A stretch of 64,000 bases of DNA from JAKVCB01 sp963578605 (GCA_963578605.1 CAUZEA010000010.1:18702-82701); one strand, 5' to 3'; counted from the stretch's first letter, positions 9,264 to 18,960 are shown. Numbers and translations: made by a program. Notes: generated from the sequence alone by a model not told the origin.

Positions 9264-10577
9264 CTAAAAGCTGATTCCCCCCCGGAGCATGAAAGTAGGT
9301 TTGGGATTGAAATCCATGTTCACAGGGAAGGGGCCGCGGTTCACATAGAGTACTTCACGGTCCCACACGTATCCGGCCTCGAAGTGTCCACGGAGTTGCG
9401 ACGCCGTTTCCCACTCAATTCCACCCAGGATTCGAAGATCATTAATATCGATGGGTGTTGTCCACGTGTCCGTGGTTGGGCCTATGGTACTGGTCGCGTT
9501 GACGGTTGCCGTCCACGCCCCACCCCCATATTCACCCGCCACGTACCAATACCATTCAGTATTGCCGTAGTTCGAAAAGTGCTTGCGTATTTTTGGGTTG
9601 GGGAACACCAGGTACATGTCCCATTCAGGGGTTGGTCGCCAGTAAACACCGCCTGCGGGCAGCAACTTAATGCGGTTTCGGTCCAGGTAGACGGCCCCAA
9701 AGAGCACATCGAGTGTGGGCGAAGCACTCAGCTTGGCCAGGGCACGCCCCAATAAACGGATTGACTCTTTGTTGATCTTGCTGAAGTCAGTCCAGACTCC
9801 CGACCGCAAACCGAGTTCGGCACCAAACTGGGGCGTGAATTGAGGGAACCACGCCAGGTCGAGATAGGCGTCGTAGAGCCGGGGGGGCAATTCTTGAGGA
9901 TGGTCACCTGGGAAGGGGAACGAGCTGCTGAGGGGCCCCCTCAACCAGTTGACGGCAAAGCCGGGAGTGATCAACAGTGGCGAATCGGTGCTGTACGAGA
10001 GCGGCACGCCAAACGTTGCGTAAATCTCGGCCCGGTTGATGCCAAGCTCATTTGGGCTTTGTTTACCGTACAAGTACGTTTGTTCAAAGCTGACTTGTTG
10101 CATCGCTTTTTGTGCCGATACCAGGTAACCGCCTTGTCCTTGCAAGCCGTAACTTCCCTGTTGCCACGAGTAAGGCAGGCCGTTCGGGTAGATGGAACCT
10201 TGCTGAGGAGGGGCCGCGTAATTTTGCCAGGGGCTGACCGGGGCGTTCATGACCGGTGGTGCCTGGCCGTACGGCACCGCTGCTGGAGGTGTGGTCAGTG
10301 ATGGGCGGGCATAGGGGTCGAATGTGGGTGGCGGGCCGACTTGGGCTGTGGGGATTGGTGCCGAATAGGGCGCAGCTGGTGTGGGCGCAGCATAAGGAAC
10401 CGACGGTGTGGTGGTTGCGGGCGGAGTGCTGTAGGTCGGTGCAAACGTCGTGGAAGGGGCAGCGATTGTTGCTCCACCCGGTGAGGCCGGAAAATGGACT
10501 TTCGGTTGGGCCGCGATATCAGCTGTGCAAACTGCAGTCAGGACGATCGTCAAAACAAGGATTGTTTTGGGGTACAC
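9264..10577 (-). CDS. Planctomycete outer-membrane beta-barrel protein, copy 2
   Basis: This 437-residue exported protein is related to its downstream neighbour. The signal peptide (MYPKTILVLTIVLTAVCTAD, cleavage near IAA) leads into a Pro/Ala/Thr/Tyr-rich linker of about 130 residues, followed by the barrel-like domain. Shared signatures with copy 1 are FGAVYLDRNRIKLLPAGGV, the repeated VFPNPK/VFPRPR strand, ND(L)RILGG and the GYVWDREV ending with MLRGGISF. Only 10 bp or so separate the copies if the longer start of copy 1 is used, so they are likely cotranscribed. The role is probably structural or pore-forming in the outer membrane; nothing shows a substrate. Confidence 0.65.
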   Translation of the reverse strand: MYPKTILVLTIVLTAVCTADIAAQPKVHFPASPGGATIAAPSTTFAPTYSTPPATTTPSVPYAAPTPAAPYSAPIPTAQVGPPPTFDPYARPSLTTPPAAVPYGQAPPVMNAPVSPWQNYAAPPQQGSIYPNGLPYSWQQGSYGLQGQGGYLVSAQKAMQQVSFEQTYLYGKQSPNELGINRAEIYATFGVPLSYSTDSPLLITPGFAVNWLRGPLSSSFPFPGDHPQELPPRLYDAYLDLAWFPQFTPQFGAELGLRSGVWTDFSKINKESIRLLGRALAKLSASPTLDVLFGAVYLDRNRIKLLPAGGVYWRPTPEWDMYLVFPNPKIRKHFSNYGNTEWYWYVAGEYGGGAWTATVNATSTIGPTTDTWTTPIDINDLRILGGIEWETASQLRGHFEAGYVWDREVLYVNRGPFPVNMDFNPKPTFMLRGGISF

Positions 10578-10832
10578 AGATCACCTCGAGTGGCGCTGGT
10601 TGATACCAGTGCATAGAAAAGAGTAGCAATGCGCGAGCGGTAAATACCAGCCGCCAGCAGGCGGGTCAACGCCGATCCCTCGGGATCGCTGGCAGTGCTG
10701 GTGCTGCAGGTGGTGATGTTGCAAAAAACGGTGGTTTTCCAGCGGGGATATCGATCAACCAGGGCTCGGCGAATTGGATAAGATTCGCTTGACCTGGCAC
10801 CGCGGTGCCAGGAGCCGACTTTTGGCCCGCTG

Positions 10833-11969
10833 CTAAATCCGTGTGGCGATGAGGGCATCGAGCTGCTGTTTTAATGCCGTGAGCACCGCCTCGTAGGAGA
10901 ATTGCCCGACCAGTTCAGGGCCCCGTTTCAAATTGACGTAGTTCGGCCCGCACCAGAGGCCCAAGTCGGCGTCGTCGGTCTCGCCGGGGCCATTGACCCG
11001 GCAGCCCATGATGGCAATCGTAATCGCGTGCTGCGTGGCATAGCGGGTCATTTCTTTCACTTTTTCGGCCAGGTCGATGAAGGCCTCGTTTTCTACCCGG
11101 GAACAACTGGGGCAACTGATGATATTTAGCGTATCGCGCCCAAAGTTCACCACCGAGCGAACACGCCCCGCATCAATATCTTCCAGGATACTTTTACCGG
11201 CAGCAATTTCTTCTGGCTTGCGGTCGTTGGAAACGGTGAGCGAAACTCGAATCGTGTCGCCAATCCCTTGGCTCACCAGCTGTTCGAAAGCGATTCGTGT
11301 CTTGATGACACCGTCGGGAGGCATGCCCGCTTCGGTGACCCCCAAGTGCAGGGGAACGTCGGGTCGAGCGTCAGCGAAGCGGCGATTCACTTCAATCACC
11401 TTTTGAGGATCTGAATCCTTCAAAGAGACGCAATATCGGGTGAAGCCCAGATCGTCCAGGTGTTGGCAATGATCGGCCGCGCTCTCGAGCATTGGCGAGA
11501 TCGAGTCTTGCGGGTCGAACCTGGTCAGCTTGTCGGGATCGACGCTGCCACAATTCACTCCTACCCGCATGGCGCAGTCGTGATCCCGCGCGAGTTCGGC
11601 TAGATAGTGGACTTTTTCCTGCCAGGGTTTTTGTTTTTCGTGGTGATAGAGATGTCCCGGGTTGTAGCGGAGTTTGTCGACATGAGGAGCGACCGTTTTG
11701 GCAAGCCGGTAGTTCTCCTGCAAGTCGATTGCCAGATTTGCCACGGTTTGCTGGCGGATTTCGACGATTGCCTCGGCATCGGCCTGGCTGTCAACCGCGA
11801 TGCGAACAACATCGGCCCCGGCTTCGTCGAGTGCGTTGATTTGAGCCACGGTGGCATCGATGTCAGTGGTCCGCACGGCCGTCATGCTTTGCACGGCGAT
11901 CGAGTGCCCGGCACCAATGGTGACCGTGCCAATGCGGACAGGGCGAGTTGGATTGCGTTGGATTTGCAT
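10833..11969 (-). CDS. ispG: 4-hydroxy-3-methylbut-2-enyl diphosphate synthase
   Basis: IspG (GcpE) reduces ME-cPP to HMBPP in the MEP pathway of isoprenoid synthesis, using a [4Fe-4S] cluster. The start MQIQRNPTRPVRIGTVTIG at 11969 matches the family. The TIM-barrel part includes SMTAVRTTDIDAT and GADVVRIAV. Cluster ligands are visible: ISCPSCSR (two Cys) and MGCRVNGPGE (third Cys and the Glu). At 378 residues it is of the short bacterial type. An earlier ATG at 12032 would add 21 non-family residues, so 11969 is preferred. Confidence 0.97.
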   Translation of the reverse strand: MQIQRNPTRPVRIGTVTIGAGHSIAVQSMTAVRTTDIDATVAQINALDEAGADVVRIAVDSQADAEAIVEIRQQTVANLAIDLQENYRLAKTVAPHVDKLRYNPGHLYHHEKQKPWQEKVHYLAELARDHDCAMRVGVNCGSVDPDKLTRFDPQDSISPMLESAADHCQHLDDLGFTRYCVSLKDSDPQKVIEVNRRFADARPDVPLHLGVTEAGMPPDGVIKTRIAFEQLVSQGIGDTIRVSLTVSNDRKPEEIAAGKSILEDIDAGRVRSVVNFGRDTLNIISCPSCSRVENEAFIDLAEKVKEMTRYATQHAITIAIMGCRVNGPGETDDADLGLWCGPNYVNLKRGPELVGQFSYEAVLTALKQQLDALIATRI

Positions 11970-12118
11970 GGTGAGTGAACCAGGGGGACGAATTTGTGCA
12001 CGACAGTTGCAAAATCGCTTGTGGATTAACACACTTTGTTTTGGCGACAGCTACCGGAAATTTTCTGGGAGGTCGCAAATCCTTGGAACTGCAACCCTGC
12101 GATACGAATCATGGGGAC

Positions 12119-12814
12119 TCAGCAACCCTCCCAGAGCAGTGAACCGATGCGAACCATGGTGGCACCTTCGGCAATGGCTGTTTCAAAGTCACCGCTCATA
12201 CCCATGGAGAGTTCATTCAGGTTGATGTTAGGGGAAACTTGATCGGAAAACTGGTCCCGGAGCATGCGCAAAGCGGAAAAATTGTGTCCCGCGACCAGCG
12301 GTCCACCTTCACGTGCAGCCATCGTCATGAGTCCACACACGTGCACGTGGGAACAATCCGCCGCTTTCTCGAGCAGTCGTGGCAGTTCATCTTCGCTGAG
12401 TCCATGCTTGCTCGCATCGCCGGAGACATTCACTTCCAGCAGAACATCGACACGTTGGTTGATCTCGTGGCCCTCTCTTTCAATGGATGCGAGTAGCCGG
12501 TGGCTGTCAACACTGTGAATAAGTGTAACCAAAGGCACCGTTTGGCGGACCTTGTTGCGTTGCAGGTGACCGACAAGATGCCACCGCGTGTCGGGCACTT
12601 GCGCGGCCTTGGTCCACAGCTGCTGGGGACGGCTCTCGCCTAAATCGACACAGCCAGCAATCCGCAAAGCTGCAGCCTGGTTTGGCGTCACGTATTTCGT
12701 AACCCCGATCAGCGTAATGTCGGCAGGGCTACGACCAGCCGCTTCGGCCGCTTTTCGGATCCGCTCCCGGACGCGATCCAGGTTTTGGTGGAGAATGGGG
12801 TTGCCTTCATTCAT
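12119..12814 (-). CDS. YggS/PROSC-type pyridoxal phosphate homeostasis protein
   Basis: This 231-residue single-domain PLP-binding protein has a fold-type III alanine racemase-like barrel. The PLP lysine lies in LIGVTKYV (about residue 39). Other marks are LGESRPQQLWTKAA, WHLVGHLQRNKV, HSVDS and a phosphate-binding SMGMSGDFETAI followed by VRIG. The family has no catalytic turnover; it buffers PLP and affects amino-acid balance. The C terminus, LLWEGC, is unusual next to the common G(x)RIFG ending. It lies between ispG and the large hypothetical gene, all leftward. Confidence 0.92.
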   Translation of the reverse strand: MNEGNPILHQNLDRVRERIRKAAEAAGRSPADITLIGVTKYVTPNQAAALRIAGCVDLGESRPQQLWTKAAQVPDTRWHLVGHLQRNKVRQTVPLVTLIHSVDSHRLLASIEREGHEINQRVDVLLEVNVSGDASKHGLSEDELPRLLEKAADCSHVHVCGLMTMAAREGGPLVAGHNFSALRMLRDQFSDQVSPNINLNELSMGMSGDFETAIAEGATMVRIGSLLWEGC

Positions 12815-12897
12815 CGGTTTCGGATGCGGGTTGCCATCGGTTTTACGACCCAGGCACGGGCTTGTGGCACGCTGCGGTCGTACCCGGCGGCCTCGAG

Positions 12898-14787
12898 TTA
12901 CTGGTCATCGGTTTCAATTTCAATGAATTCATCCACCTCACCGGTGTCAAGAAATCTGCCGGCCATGAATTCGGAAGAGAGATGTTGACCCAGGGCCGTG
13001 CGGTTTGCGGACGCCGACAACGAGCGGTAAATAAGCCATTGGTCTTTGCCACTTTGGGCCCGGAAGGCAACTGCCACATCCTTGGGTTGGACTTCCAGAG
13101 ATTCGGCCACGGTGAGTTGCCTCCAGGTTCGCACTTTGGCCATGCGGCGAGGTTTTAAATCAAGCAGCAGCGGGCAACAGAAGTTGCGGGCCTTGGTGCG
13201 GTGAGTCAGTGTGAGTTTCTCGTCGACGCCAACAAGTTCACCAATCTGAGAGTCGACTCGCCACTCCGGTAGCGCCAGAGGAAAGACCGCAGCAAGGCAC
13301 TTCGTCCCCCATAAAACACCATCACGAGTCTCTGCTTCGGGGTAAAATGCAACTCCTGAGGCGAGCGGCAAGTGCATGCGGTAATCAAACTCATGTTCTG
13401 AGTTGTCACCGAGCACATAGTCGGCAAGGTAAAGAACCTTATCGGTTCGACCCAGCAACAGGTGGCGTTCGAGCCGCAGGCCATGGGAAAGTTTCACCGC
13501 CAATTCCAGAAAATTGCATTCCTCATCCGCTTGCCAGCATTGGGCTTCCCACTCGTCTTCGATGACGACCGGTTGATCATCGCAACTCAGCTCAAACTCC
13601 CAAGTTCCAGACCAAAGCAAATGGCGGCCACATTCCAGTTCGATTCGGAGCGGGTTCTCGCCGTAGGTTACCGTCAGTCGCGGGACGTCCCTGGTCCAGC
13701 CCGGGGCCAGTACCGCCAGGCCCGACCAGTCTGAGTTCAGTGACGGTTCGGGCAAATCGTCATCATCAAAGTCGGCATCGGCTGGGACCGGTCCCGACGG
13801 CAAAAGTGCATCGGCGGCGGCGCAGTCCGAATCATCGCCGCCCGTTTCCAACGCGACCTTGAACAACTCGGGAGACCACTGGCAGTCATCGATGTCGCTT
13901 AGTATCGCCGTCCCATTGGTACGCGAAAGCCGTACTGCCTGGCGAACCAGCCAGCCGAATTGGATATCTGCGGCATCCGAAAATCCCCCTTTCGTGAATT
14001 GCTCGCCAAGCAGCTTACACCGTGCCCAACACGCCAGCAGTCCACGCAAAGCGGGAAGATAGGATGTTTTCGGCAGACCTTCGCCGTCGAGCAGTTCAAC
14101 AAGTGATTTGGAAAGCAATTCCCAACTCGATTTGCGCAGTTTACGCAGTGGTTTGAACTCGGGGATGCCGTAAGCCAATACCAATGGCAACTCGCCACCG
14201 GCGAGTTGAACGGCCAGGGTTGCCATGGCGTCGTCAGGGGGACATAGCGTGGCTTTCTCGGCTGTCACCCAAAGATAGTGGCAGAGCTCCCACCATTGGG
14301 AGCTGGTGAGATAGGTTGCCAAGCCGGGCAGGGCGTATGCAAGGCCTACACACTCCAGGGAGTGTGGTAAATTCGGTTTCCCAACGACCGGGTCGATGAA
14401 CCCTTCCTGCAAATATTCAATCACCCGGTCAGCGATCTCTTGGTTTGTCGTAAAGGGGGCCGCAGAAAGCCATTCTGCCACTTCAGCGGCTGCCTTGGGA
14501 GGTAATCCCCACAGCAGGAACGGCGACTTCGTTCTCAAGATGTTGGGTAAGGCAGGGGATTTCCTGGTCGCCAGGTGTCGCTGCCATAGATCCCATGAGG
14601 CGGCAGTATCTTGACCCTGATGTGCCGCCACGACCTTGCGCGGGGCTGAACGGTGCCAAAACTTTTCGTGGCAGGCAAGTTGCGAAACCGCATTCGCCTC
14701 GCTCAAGCAGGACTTTTTTTGTTCGTTGACTACTGTCTCGGTATCCAATGTTTTTTGCGAGCTCGATGCTACCAGTGTCGTGGCCAT
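12898..14787 (-). CDS. Large conserved-looking hypothetical protein, possible helical-plus-beta-sandwich architecture
   Basis: The 629-residue protein has no signal peptide or transmembrane segment. Residues about 55-330 look largely helical and Trp-rich (PFLLWGLPPKAAAEVAEWL, SSQWWELCHYLWV). An acidic linker (ADADFDDDDLPEPS, about 345) follows. Residues about 365-600 look like beta strands (WTRDVPRLTVTYGENPLRIE, LLWSGTWEFELSCDDQP). This order, an alpha toroid followed by a beta sandwich, recalls heparinase II/III-like polysaccharide lyases, but I see no catalytic signature, so that is only inference. AAGGA sits 4 bp before ATG 14787, supporting the start. It lies upstream of the YggS gene and is divergent from the YdjY gene. 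Confidence 0.6.
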   Translation of the reverse strand: MATTLVASSSQKTLDTETVVNEQKKSCLSEANAVSQLACHEKFWHRSAPRKVVAAHQGQDTAASWDLWQRHLATRKSPALPNILRTKSPFLLWGLPPKAAAEVAEWLSAAPFTTNQEIADRVIEYLQEGFIDPVVGKPNLPHSLECVGLAYALPGLATYLTSSQWWELCHYLWVTAEKATLCPPDDAMATLAVQLAGGELPLVLAYGIPEFKPLRKLRKSSWELLSKSLVELLDGEGLPKTSYLPALRGLLACWARCKLLGEQFTKGGFSDAADIQFGWLVRQAVRLSRTNGTAILSDIDDCQWSPELFKVALETGGDDSDCAAADALLPSGPVPADADFDDDDLPEPSLNSDWSGLAVLAPGWTRDVPRLTVTYGENPLRIELECGRHLLWSGTWEFELSCDDQPVVIEDEWEAQCWQADEECNFLELAVKLSHGLRLERHLLLGRTDKVLYLADYVLGDNSEHEFDYRMHLPLASGVAFYPEAETRDGVLWGTKCLAAVFPLALPEWRVDSQIGELVGVDEKLTLTHRTKARNFCCPLLLDLKPRRMAKVRTWRQLTVAESLEVQPKDVAVAFRAQSGKDQWLIYRSLSASANRTALGQHLSSEFMAGRFLDTGEVDEFIEIETDDQ

Positions 14788-14965
14788 GGCGTCCTTGTAC
14801 GGCAGGGAAATCTATTTGACGGTAGGTTCTGGCAGGCAGGCAAAATACCGGCCCAATAGACCCAGCGGCTGTGCGCCGGTATCCTACACTAGAATGCCTA
14901 CTTTTTCCTCCCCCCTTTGTTTTCTGAATGTGCCTTGGTTTTCCGACATGTGGAGGTATCGATCG

Positions 14966-15820
14966 ATGACGCCGCCCGGCTTGTTCGCGAAACGGACCAT
15001 TTGTCAAACCGCTTTGGCCTGTTGGTTTCTGTTGGCATCGGCCGCACCAGGGATTTCCCAGGAGAGCGCCGGGCTACCTCCCGCAGACAATCGACCCGTT
15101 GATGGTGAGGCCACGGACCAACCACCTCGCCTGCCACCGCCGGAAGGCGCCAAACCGCTCTTCAAAGGTGAGGACTTCGCCGCCTGGGTTGATCCCCGTC
15201 GGGGCGTCGTCCTGATCGATGGTCAGGTTACGCTTCGTGCCGGGCCTTTGGAAATGTTTGCCTGTATCCAGAAAACCAAGGAGCACGAGTCGGTTGTTGC
15301 GGTTAACACGCAGGCCTTTCCGATTCATGCAGCACTTTTAGCTTTGGGAGCCGAGCCAGGCCATCCCGTACAGTTCCAACCCAAATTTGCTCCGCCTGCC
15401 GGAACCGAAATTGATATTGAGGTCCGCTGGCGCGATACCGAAGGTCAATGGCAGTCCGCCAGGGCCCAGGAGTGGGTACGTGATGTGAACACCGGCGGGG
15501 CACTAAAGAATTCCTGGGTCTTCGCTGGCAGCATGTTCTGGACAGATCCAAACACGGGCCGTCAGTTCTATCAGGCAGAAGGTGGCGATTTCATTTGCGT
15601 CTCCAACTTTGCGACGGCCATGCTCGATTTGCCAATCGAAAGTACTCAGACCAATCAGGGATTATTTTTCGAAGCCTTTACCGAACAGATTCCCCCCCTG
15701 GGAACGCCCGTTCGCCTGGTGCTCAAGCCGCGGCTGCGTAACAACGACTCGTTGCCAAAACCACAAACTCCACCGCGTCCACCCGAAGGGGACCAACCTC
15801 CCCCAGAGAATTCTCGTTGA
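14966..15820 (+). CDS. Exported YdjY-domain protein
   Basis: ATG at 14966 follows a tggagg ribosome binding site by 9 bp, which decides the start; the frame is open much earlier but without a start signal. The 284-residue product has a signal peptide (TICQTALACWFLLASAAPG). A proline-rich stretch and a YdjY-type domain (about 60-250) follow, with ILIDGQVTL-like strands, LEMFACIQKTKEHESVV and NSWVFAGSMFW. It ends in a proline-rich tail. YdjY-domain proteins are common in planctomycetes and of unknown function; some YdjY relatives are ferredoxin-linked, but no cysteine cluster is seen here. Probably periplasmic. Confidence 0.75.
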   Translation: MTPPGLFAKRTICQTALACWFLLASAAPGISQESAGLPPADNRPVDGEATDQPPRLPPPEGAKPLFKGEDFAAWVDPRRGVVLIDGQVTLRAGPLEMFACIQKTKEHESVVAVNTQAFPIHAALLALGAEPGHPVQFQPKFAPPAGTEIDIEVRWRDTEGQWQSARAQEWVRDVNTGGALKNSWVFAGSMFWTDPNTGRQFYQAEGGDFICVSNFATAMLDLPIESTQTNQGLFFEAFTEQIPPLGTPVRLVLKPRLRNNDSLPKPQTPPRPPEGDQPPPENSR

Positions 15821-15911
15821 TGCCCTCAAGAGGGGCATTCCGGGCACCTAAGCTGTTCAGAACGCTTGGTTGTCTGCAGAAAACGGGCTTTTGCAATTGC
15901 GTGGGGATGCG

Positions 15912-17174
15912 TCAGTTGGCTTTGACGTCGTAGCAGAACAAAAATTCCTGATCGCGCAGATAGAGTTTGCCATTAGCGATGACCGGATGAACCCAAATAC
16001 CACCGGATGGACTGCGAATTTCGGTTTGCGGCTCCAGCGTAAATCGTCCGTGTTCTATCCAGGCTTCCGGAGAAGCTTCAATTAGCACCACGGTCCCGGT
16101 CTGTTCGTCAAGGCAGTAGAGCATGCCATCGGCATAGCCAATTGCCCCCTTGCCAAACGCATCGCGTTCCCGCCACGCCTGCTTGCCGATCCGTAAATCG
16201 TGGCAGAGCCATCCGGTTCCGTCCGAATAGCCGTACACAAAATCACCCACCCGAATTGCCCCACCGTGTTGGTTTTTCATGAGTTTGTTGCGATAGACTT
16301 CGGTCACCGTGCCGTCCGGGTTGAGTTGCTGCAACATGCAGCCGGCCCCATAGCCGCTGGTCACGTAAACCAGGTTATCGTGACAGATAGGGGTGGGGAC
16401 GACGGCCGTGGAGCCGGGCCAGGAGGCTTCCCAGAGTAAAGAACCGTCACTGGTTGAAATCCCAATCACCCGTTTTTCCAGGAGTTGAATGTATTGTGGT
16501 CCGGTCGGGGCATTAATTTTGACGATCGATGCGTATTGGGCCCCGTCCGCGACTTCAGTCGACTGCCAGAGAAGTGCACCCGTGTACTTGTTGAGGGCGG
16601 CCACGGCTCCCGCCTCACCACCCGGTGTACACAGAACGGCTTCGCCGTCGATCAACACCGACTCGCAATACCCCCAACCGGGCGTACTTCCTCCCAGGTC
16701 AGCCATGGACTTCTGCCAAATCAACTGGCCATCGCCGGTGCGCAGGGCCGCGAGCGTTCCGTGGCCAGTCATGACATAGACACGATTGCCGTCGACAGTT
16801 GGTGTGCTGCGCGGACCGTCACCCCAACGATTTGTCAGCTTGGGGCCAAGTTCAGTACTCCAGATTTCTTCACCCGTGGCCGTATTCAGCGCGATGGCAA
16901 ACGTTTTGCCGTCGCGCGAACCGAGGATGTACAGGTGACCGTCGGCGATGGCGGGACCGGCATAACCTTTTCCGCAGTCGCGAAACAGCCAAACCAGCGG
17001 TGGGCCACCCTCAGGCCATGATTTGAGAAGCCCGGTCTCGGCGGAGAGCCCATCGCGGTTCGGGCCCTGCCATTGGGGCCAGTCGTTTGCCAATACCAAT
17101 GAGGGGCATAGCACGACGGAGAGAAACAGTTGCAACAACAGCGGTTGGCAGAAGTCAGTGATCTTGGTTAGCAC
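15912..17174 (-). CDS. Exported PQQ-like beta-propeller protein
   Basis: The signal peptide (LLLQLFLSVVLCPSLVLA) is followed by NDWPQWQGPNRDGLSAETG, the hallmark start of planctomycete PQQ-like repeat proteins. Repeated blades carry the W/G pattern of the PQQ propeller, for example GKTFALNTATGEEIWSTEL-like segments, GDGQLIWQKSM, YTGALLWQS and DGSLLWEASWPG. The length of 420 residues suits an eight-bladed propeller similar to BamB. No heme site or catalytic Asp pair of alcohol dehydrogenases is evident, so a scaffold or binding role is likelier than a dehydrogenase. It converges on the YdjY gene. Confidence 0.85.
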   Translation of the reverse strand: MLTKITDFCQPLLLQLFLSVVLCPSLVLANDWPQWQGPNRDGLSAETGLLKSWPEGGPPLVWLFRDCGKGYAGPAIADGHLYILGSRDGKTFAIALNTATGEEIWSTELGPKLTNRWGDGPRSTPTVDGNRVYVMTGHGTLAALRTGDGQLIWQKSMADLGGSTPGWGYCESVLIDGEAVLCTPGGEAGAVAALNKYTGALLWQSTEVADGAQYASIVKINAPTGPQYIQLLEKRVIGISTSDGSLLWEASWPGSTAVVPTPICHDNLVYVTSGYGAGCMLQQLNPDGTVTEVYRNKLMKNQHGGAIRVGDFVYGYSDGTGWLCHDLRIGKQAWRERDAFGKGAIGYADGMLYCLDEQTGTVVLIEASPEAWIEHGRFTLEPQTEIRSPSGGIWVHPVIANGKLYLRDQEFLFCYDVKAN

Positions 17175-17560
17175 TAGAGGTTGTCTACCGCTGAGAGAGG
17201 AAAAACGATGGATACTGGTTGACTCGTGGAATGATCAACCGGCAGACTAACAGAAAATCCGGTTTTGTAAAATGGTCAGACTGTGCACAGCCACGGGTTT
17301 CGCGGTCGTTTCTGACAGGTAGCCCGTGTGGCCACCAGCCGTGTGAAGCCGTCGCCAGATCTACGTGATTGCATCGTGTCCGGACGCACCGCCGAAGCGG
17401 TCTTGGTCGCTGTGAACTGGTTAGATTGCGGTGAAAGGCCGGTCTCTGCGACGGCAGGGTGGGTGGATCGCCCGTGAGTCCTTGAAGTCCACGAAAAATG
17501 CCCGCCCCGCCAGTGTGGCGGGGCGAGCTGGTTTGAAATCTGTGATTTGGTTTTGAACCT
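17175..17560. other. Spacer between PQQ-propeller and Cys-rich genes
   Basis: This 386-bp non-coding spacer holds the terminator of the Cys-rich gene (17494-17525) and presumably the promoter of the propeller gene. I see no other feature in it. Confidence 0.5.
17494..17525 (-). terminator. Rho-independent terminator of the Cys-rich gene
   Basis: On the minus strand a perfect 10-bp GC stem (cgccccgcca / tggcggggcg, 17503-17512 and 17516-17525) with a 3-nt loop is followed by gggcATTTTT. It lies 36 bp past the stop at 17561. Confidence 0.85.
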
Positions 17561-18418
17561 CTAGTCGATCGAATGCCAACCCGTCGCGTCACGTTCGGCC
17601 TGAGCCCGATTGGCTGTCGTGTCGAAAGCACCTCGAGCCGTCACGGGCTTCTGGTAGATAGCCATCCGAACAGGAGTGTTGGAGTGTTGTGTTACCCGAT
17701 CACGAGGGTTGAACAGTTTGGGAGCTTCGAAGAAGTTGCTGGACGACGAACTCGTGTTGCTGTTGTCGACTTTGTCGACAGCCTGGGCCGAGGAATCCGT
17801 TGTCTCATCCGACGTTTCAGGTCGCAGCGTCCGCTGTACTGGCGGGTTCTCATCAGGAGCTAATGTTGGTTGAGCTTGGGTGGAAGGCGCGCTGTAAGTC
17901 GAAGGTGTTGGCGTTGTGGTCGTGCTGGCGCAGTTCGGGCAATCGGCAGACGATCCGTAAACGGTCGACGAGGTCCCATTCGTGGAGCAACAGCACGGAC
18001 TGATTCCACACGTCGAACATACCGAAGTCACGCAGCTGGAACAGGGTGAGCATGTGGCACAGGGTGAACAGGTGGAACAGGGATTATAACAGGTAAGCGG
18101 CCGTAAAGTTATCTGCTGGCCGGTGCAACTTGAACACGCCGGCTGGGCGTAATAGGAAGTCATGATCACGGGTCGGGCTACGGTTTGGACGACCGGTGTG
18201 TACGCAACCGGATAGGTGCGGCGGTTATACCACTGTCGCATTCGGTTCCAATGATAACCAGGGTACCAACCGGTGTACGACTGGTAAGCGACAGGCTGGT
18301 ATGCAACCGTCGGAACCCCGCAAGAGGTGCACTGAGCGATAGTCTCGGGTGCCAACGCGCTGTGCGCAAAGAGAATAGCAAATAGAACAATCGTCGCGCA
18401 AGCAACTTTGCGAAGCAT
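17561..18418 (-). CDS. Secreted cysteine-rich hypothetical protein
   Basis: This 285-residue protein has a signal peptide (ACATIVLFAILFAHSALA). A Tyr-rich region follows (VAYQPVAYQSYTGWYPGYHW), then a dense Cys block at about 110-150 built from repeated CxxC units (CSTCSPCATCSPCSSC, then CSTCGISPCCC). A Ser/Thr-rich acidic tail ends the protein. No known domain is seen. CxxC spacing could bind metal or crosslink in a surface or matrix layer. Planctomycete cell envelopes contain Cys-rich proteins, but a link here is inference. A strong terminator follows. Confidence 0.65.
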   Translation of the reverse strand: MLRKVACATIVLFAILFAHSALAPETIAQCTSCGVPTVAYQPVAYQSYTGWYPGYHWNRMRQWYNRRTYPVAYTPVVQTVARPVIMTSYYAQPACSSCTGQQITLRPLTCYNPCSTCSPCATCSPCSSCVTSVCSTCGISPCCCSTNGTSSTVYGSSADCPNCASTTTTPTPSTYSAPSTQAQPTLAPDENPPVQRTLRPETSDETTDSSAQAVDKVDNSNTSSSSSNFFEAPKLFNPRDRVTQHSNTPVRMAIYQKPVTARGAFDTTANRAQAERDATGWHSID

Positions 18419-18960
18419 GTTATTTCTCCAAGGACGTGGACGAGCTTCAGGGCCTTAATTTAGGTTTAATTCACAACGGCTCTCATGACAACAAATAAAT
18501 CTGCTAAAACCGACATTTGGTAGCGAATACCATTTGGGGCGGTTCTGGCAAATGCGGGTTCCTTGCCACCCGCCCCGTGACATTTCTTTCCGGTCGCACC
18601 GCTTACGCGAATGTTTTCTCTTTTGTAGGTAGCGCTGTTTGCCATGATCGTGACAAGATCAGCAACGTGGAGTATCCGTGCCGCCGGTCGTCATGAAAAG
18701 CGAAGACGGAGATAAGCCAAGCGACTTTTCCCCTGGTGATTGCTGGTTTCACTCCTTTTGAGAGGTGTGGGGCATCACTGCCATTTCTTACGGGAACTCT
18801 TTCCAGTGTAGTCAACCGGCAGCGTACATGCCTGGAATCTTCACCAGAACGCGGTTTCACCGCCGGTTGCAACGGACTGATCAAGAATAACAAACTGCCC
18901 GGTCGGGGCAAGTGAACGCGTAACTCCAGGTGACCACGACACCTGGCCGGAAGCCGCGGT
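18419..18960. other. Non-coding stretch
   Basis: About 540 bp lie between the Cys-rich gene start and the P-loop ATPase stop. Open frames here lack start signals and coding character. The promoter of the Cys-rich gene should be near 18430-18500, where the DNA turns AT-rich. Confidence 0.4.

Noticed and set aside
15821..15845. Hairpin after the YdjY gene as a terminator
   Set aside because: The stem (tgccctc/gaggggca) is imperfect and no T-run follows.
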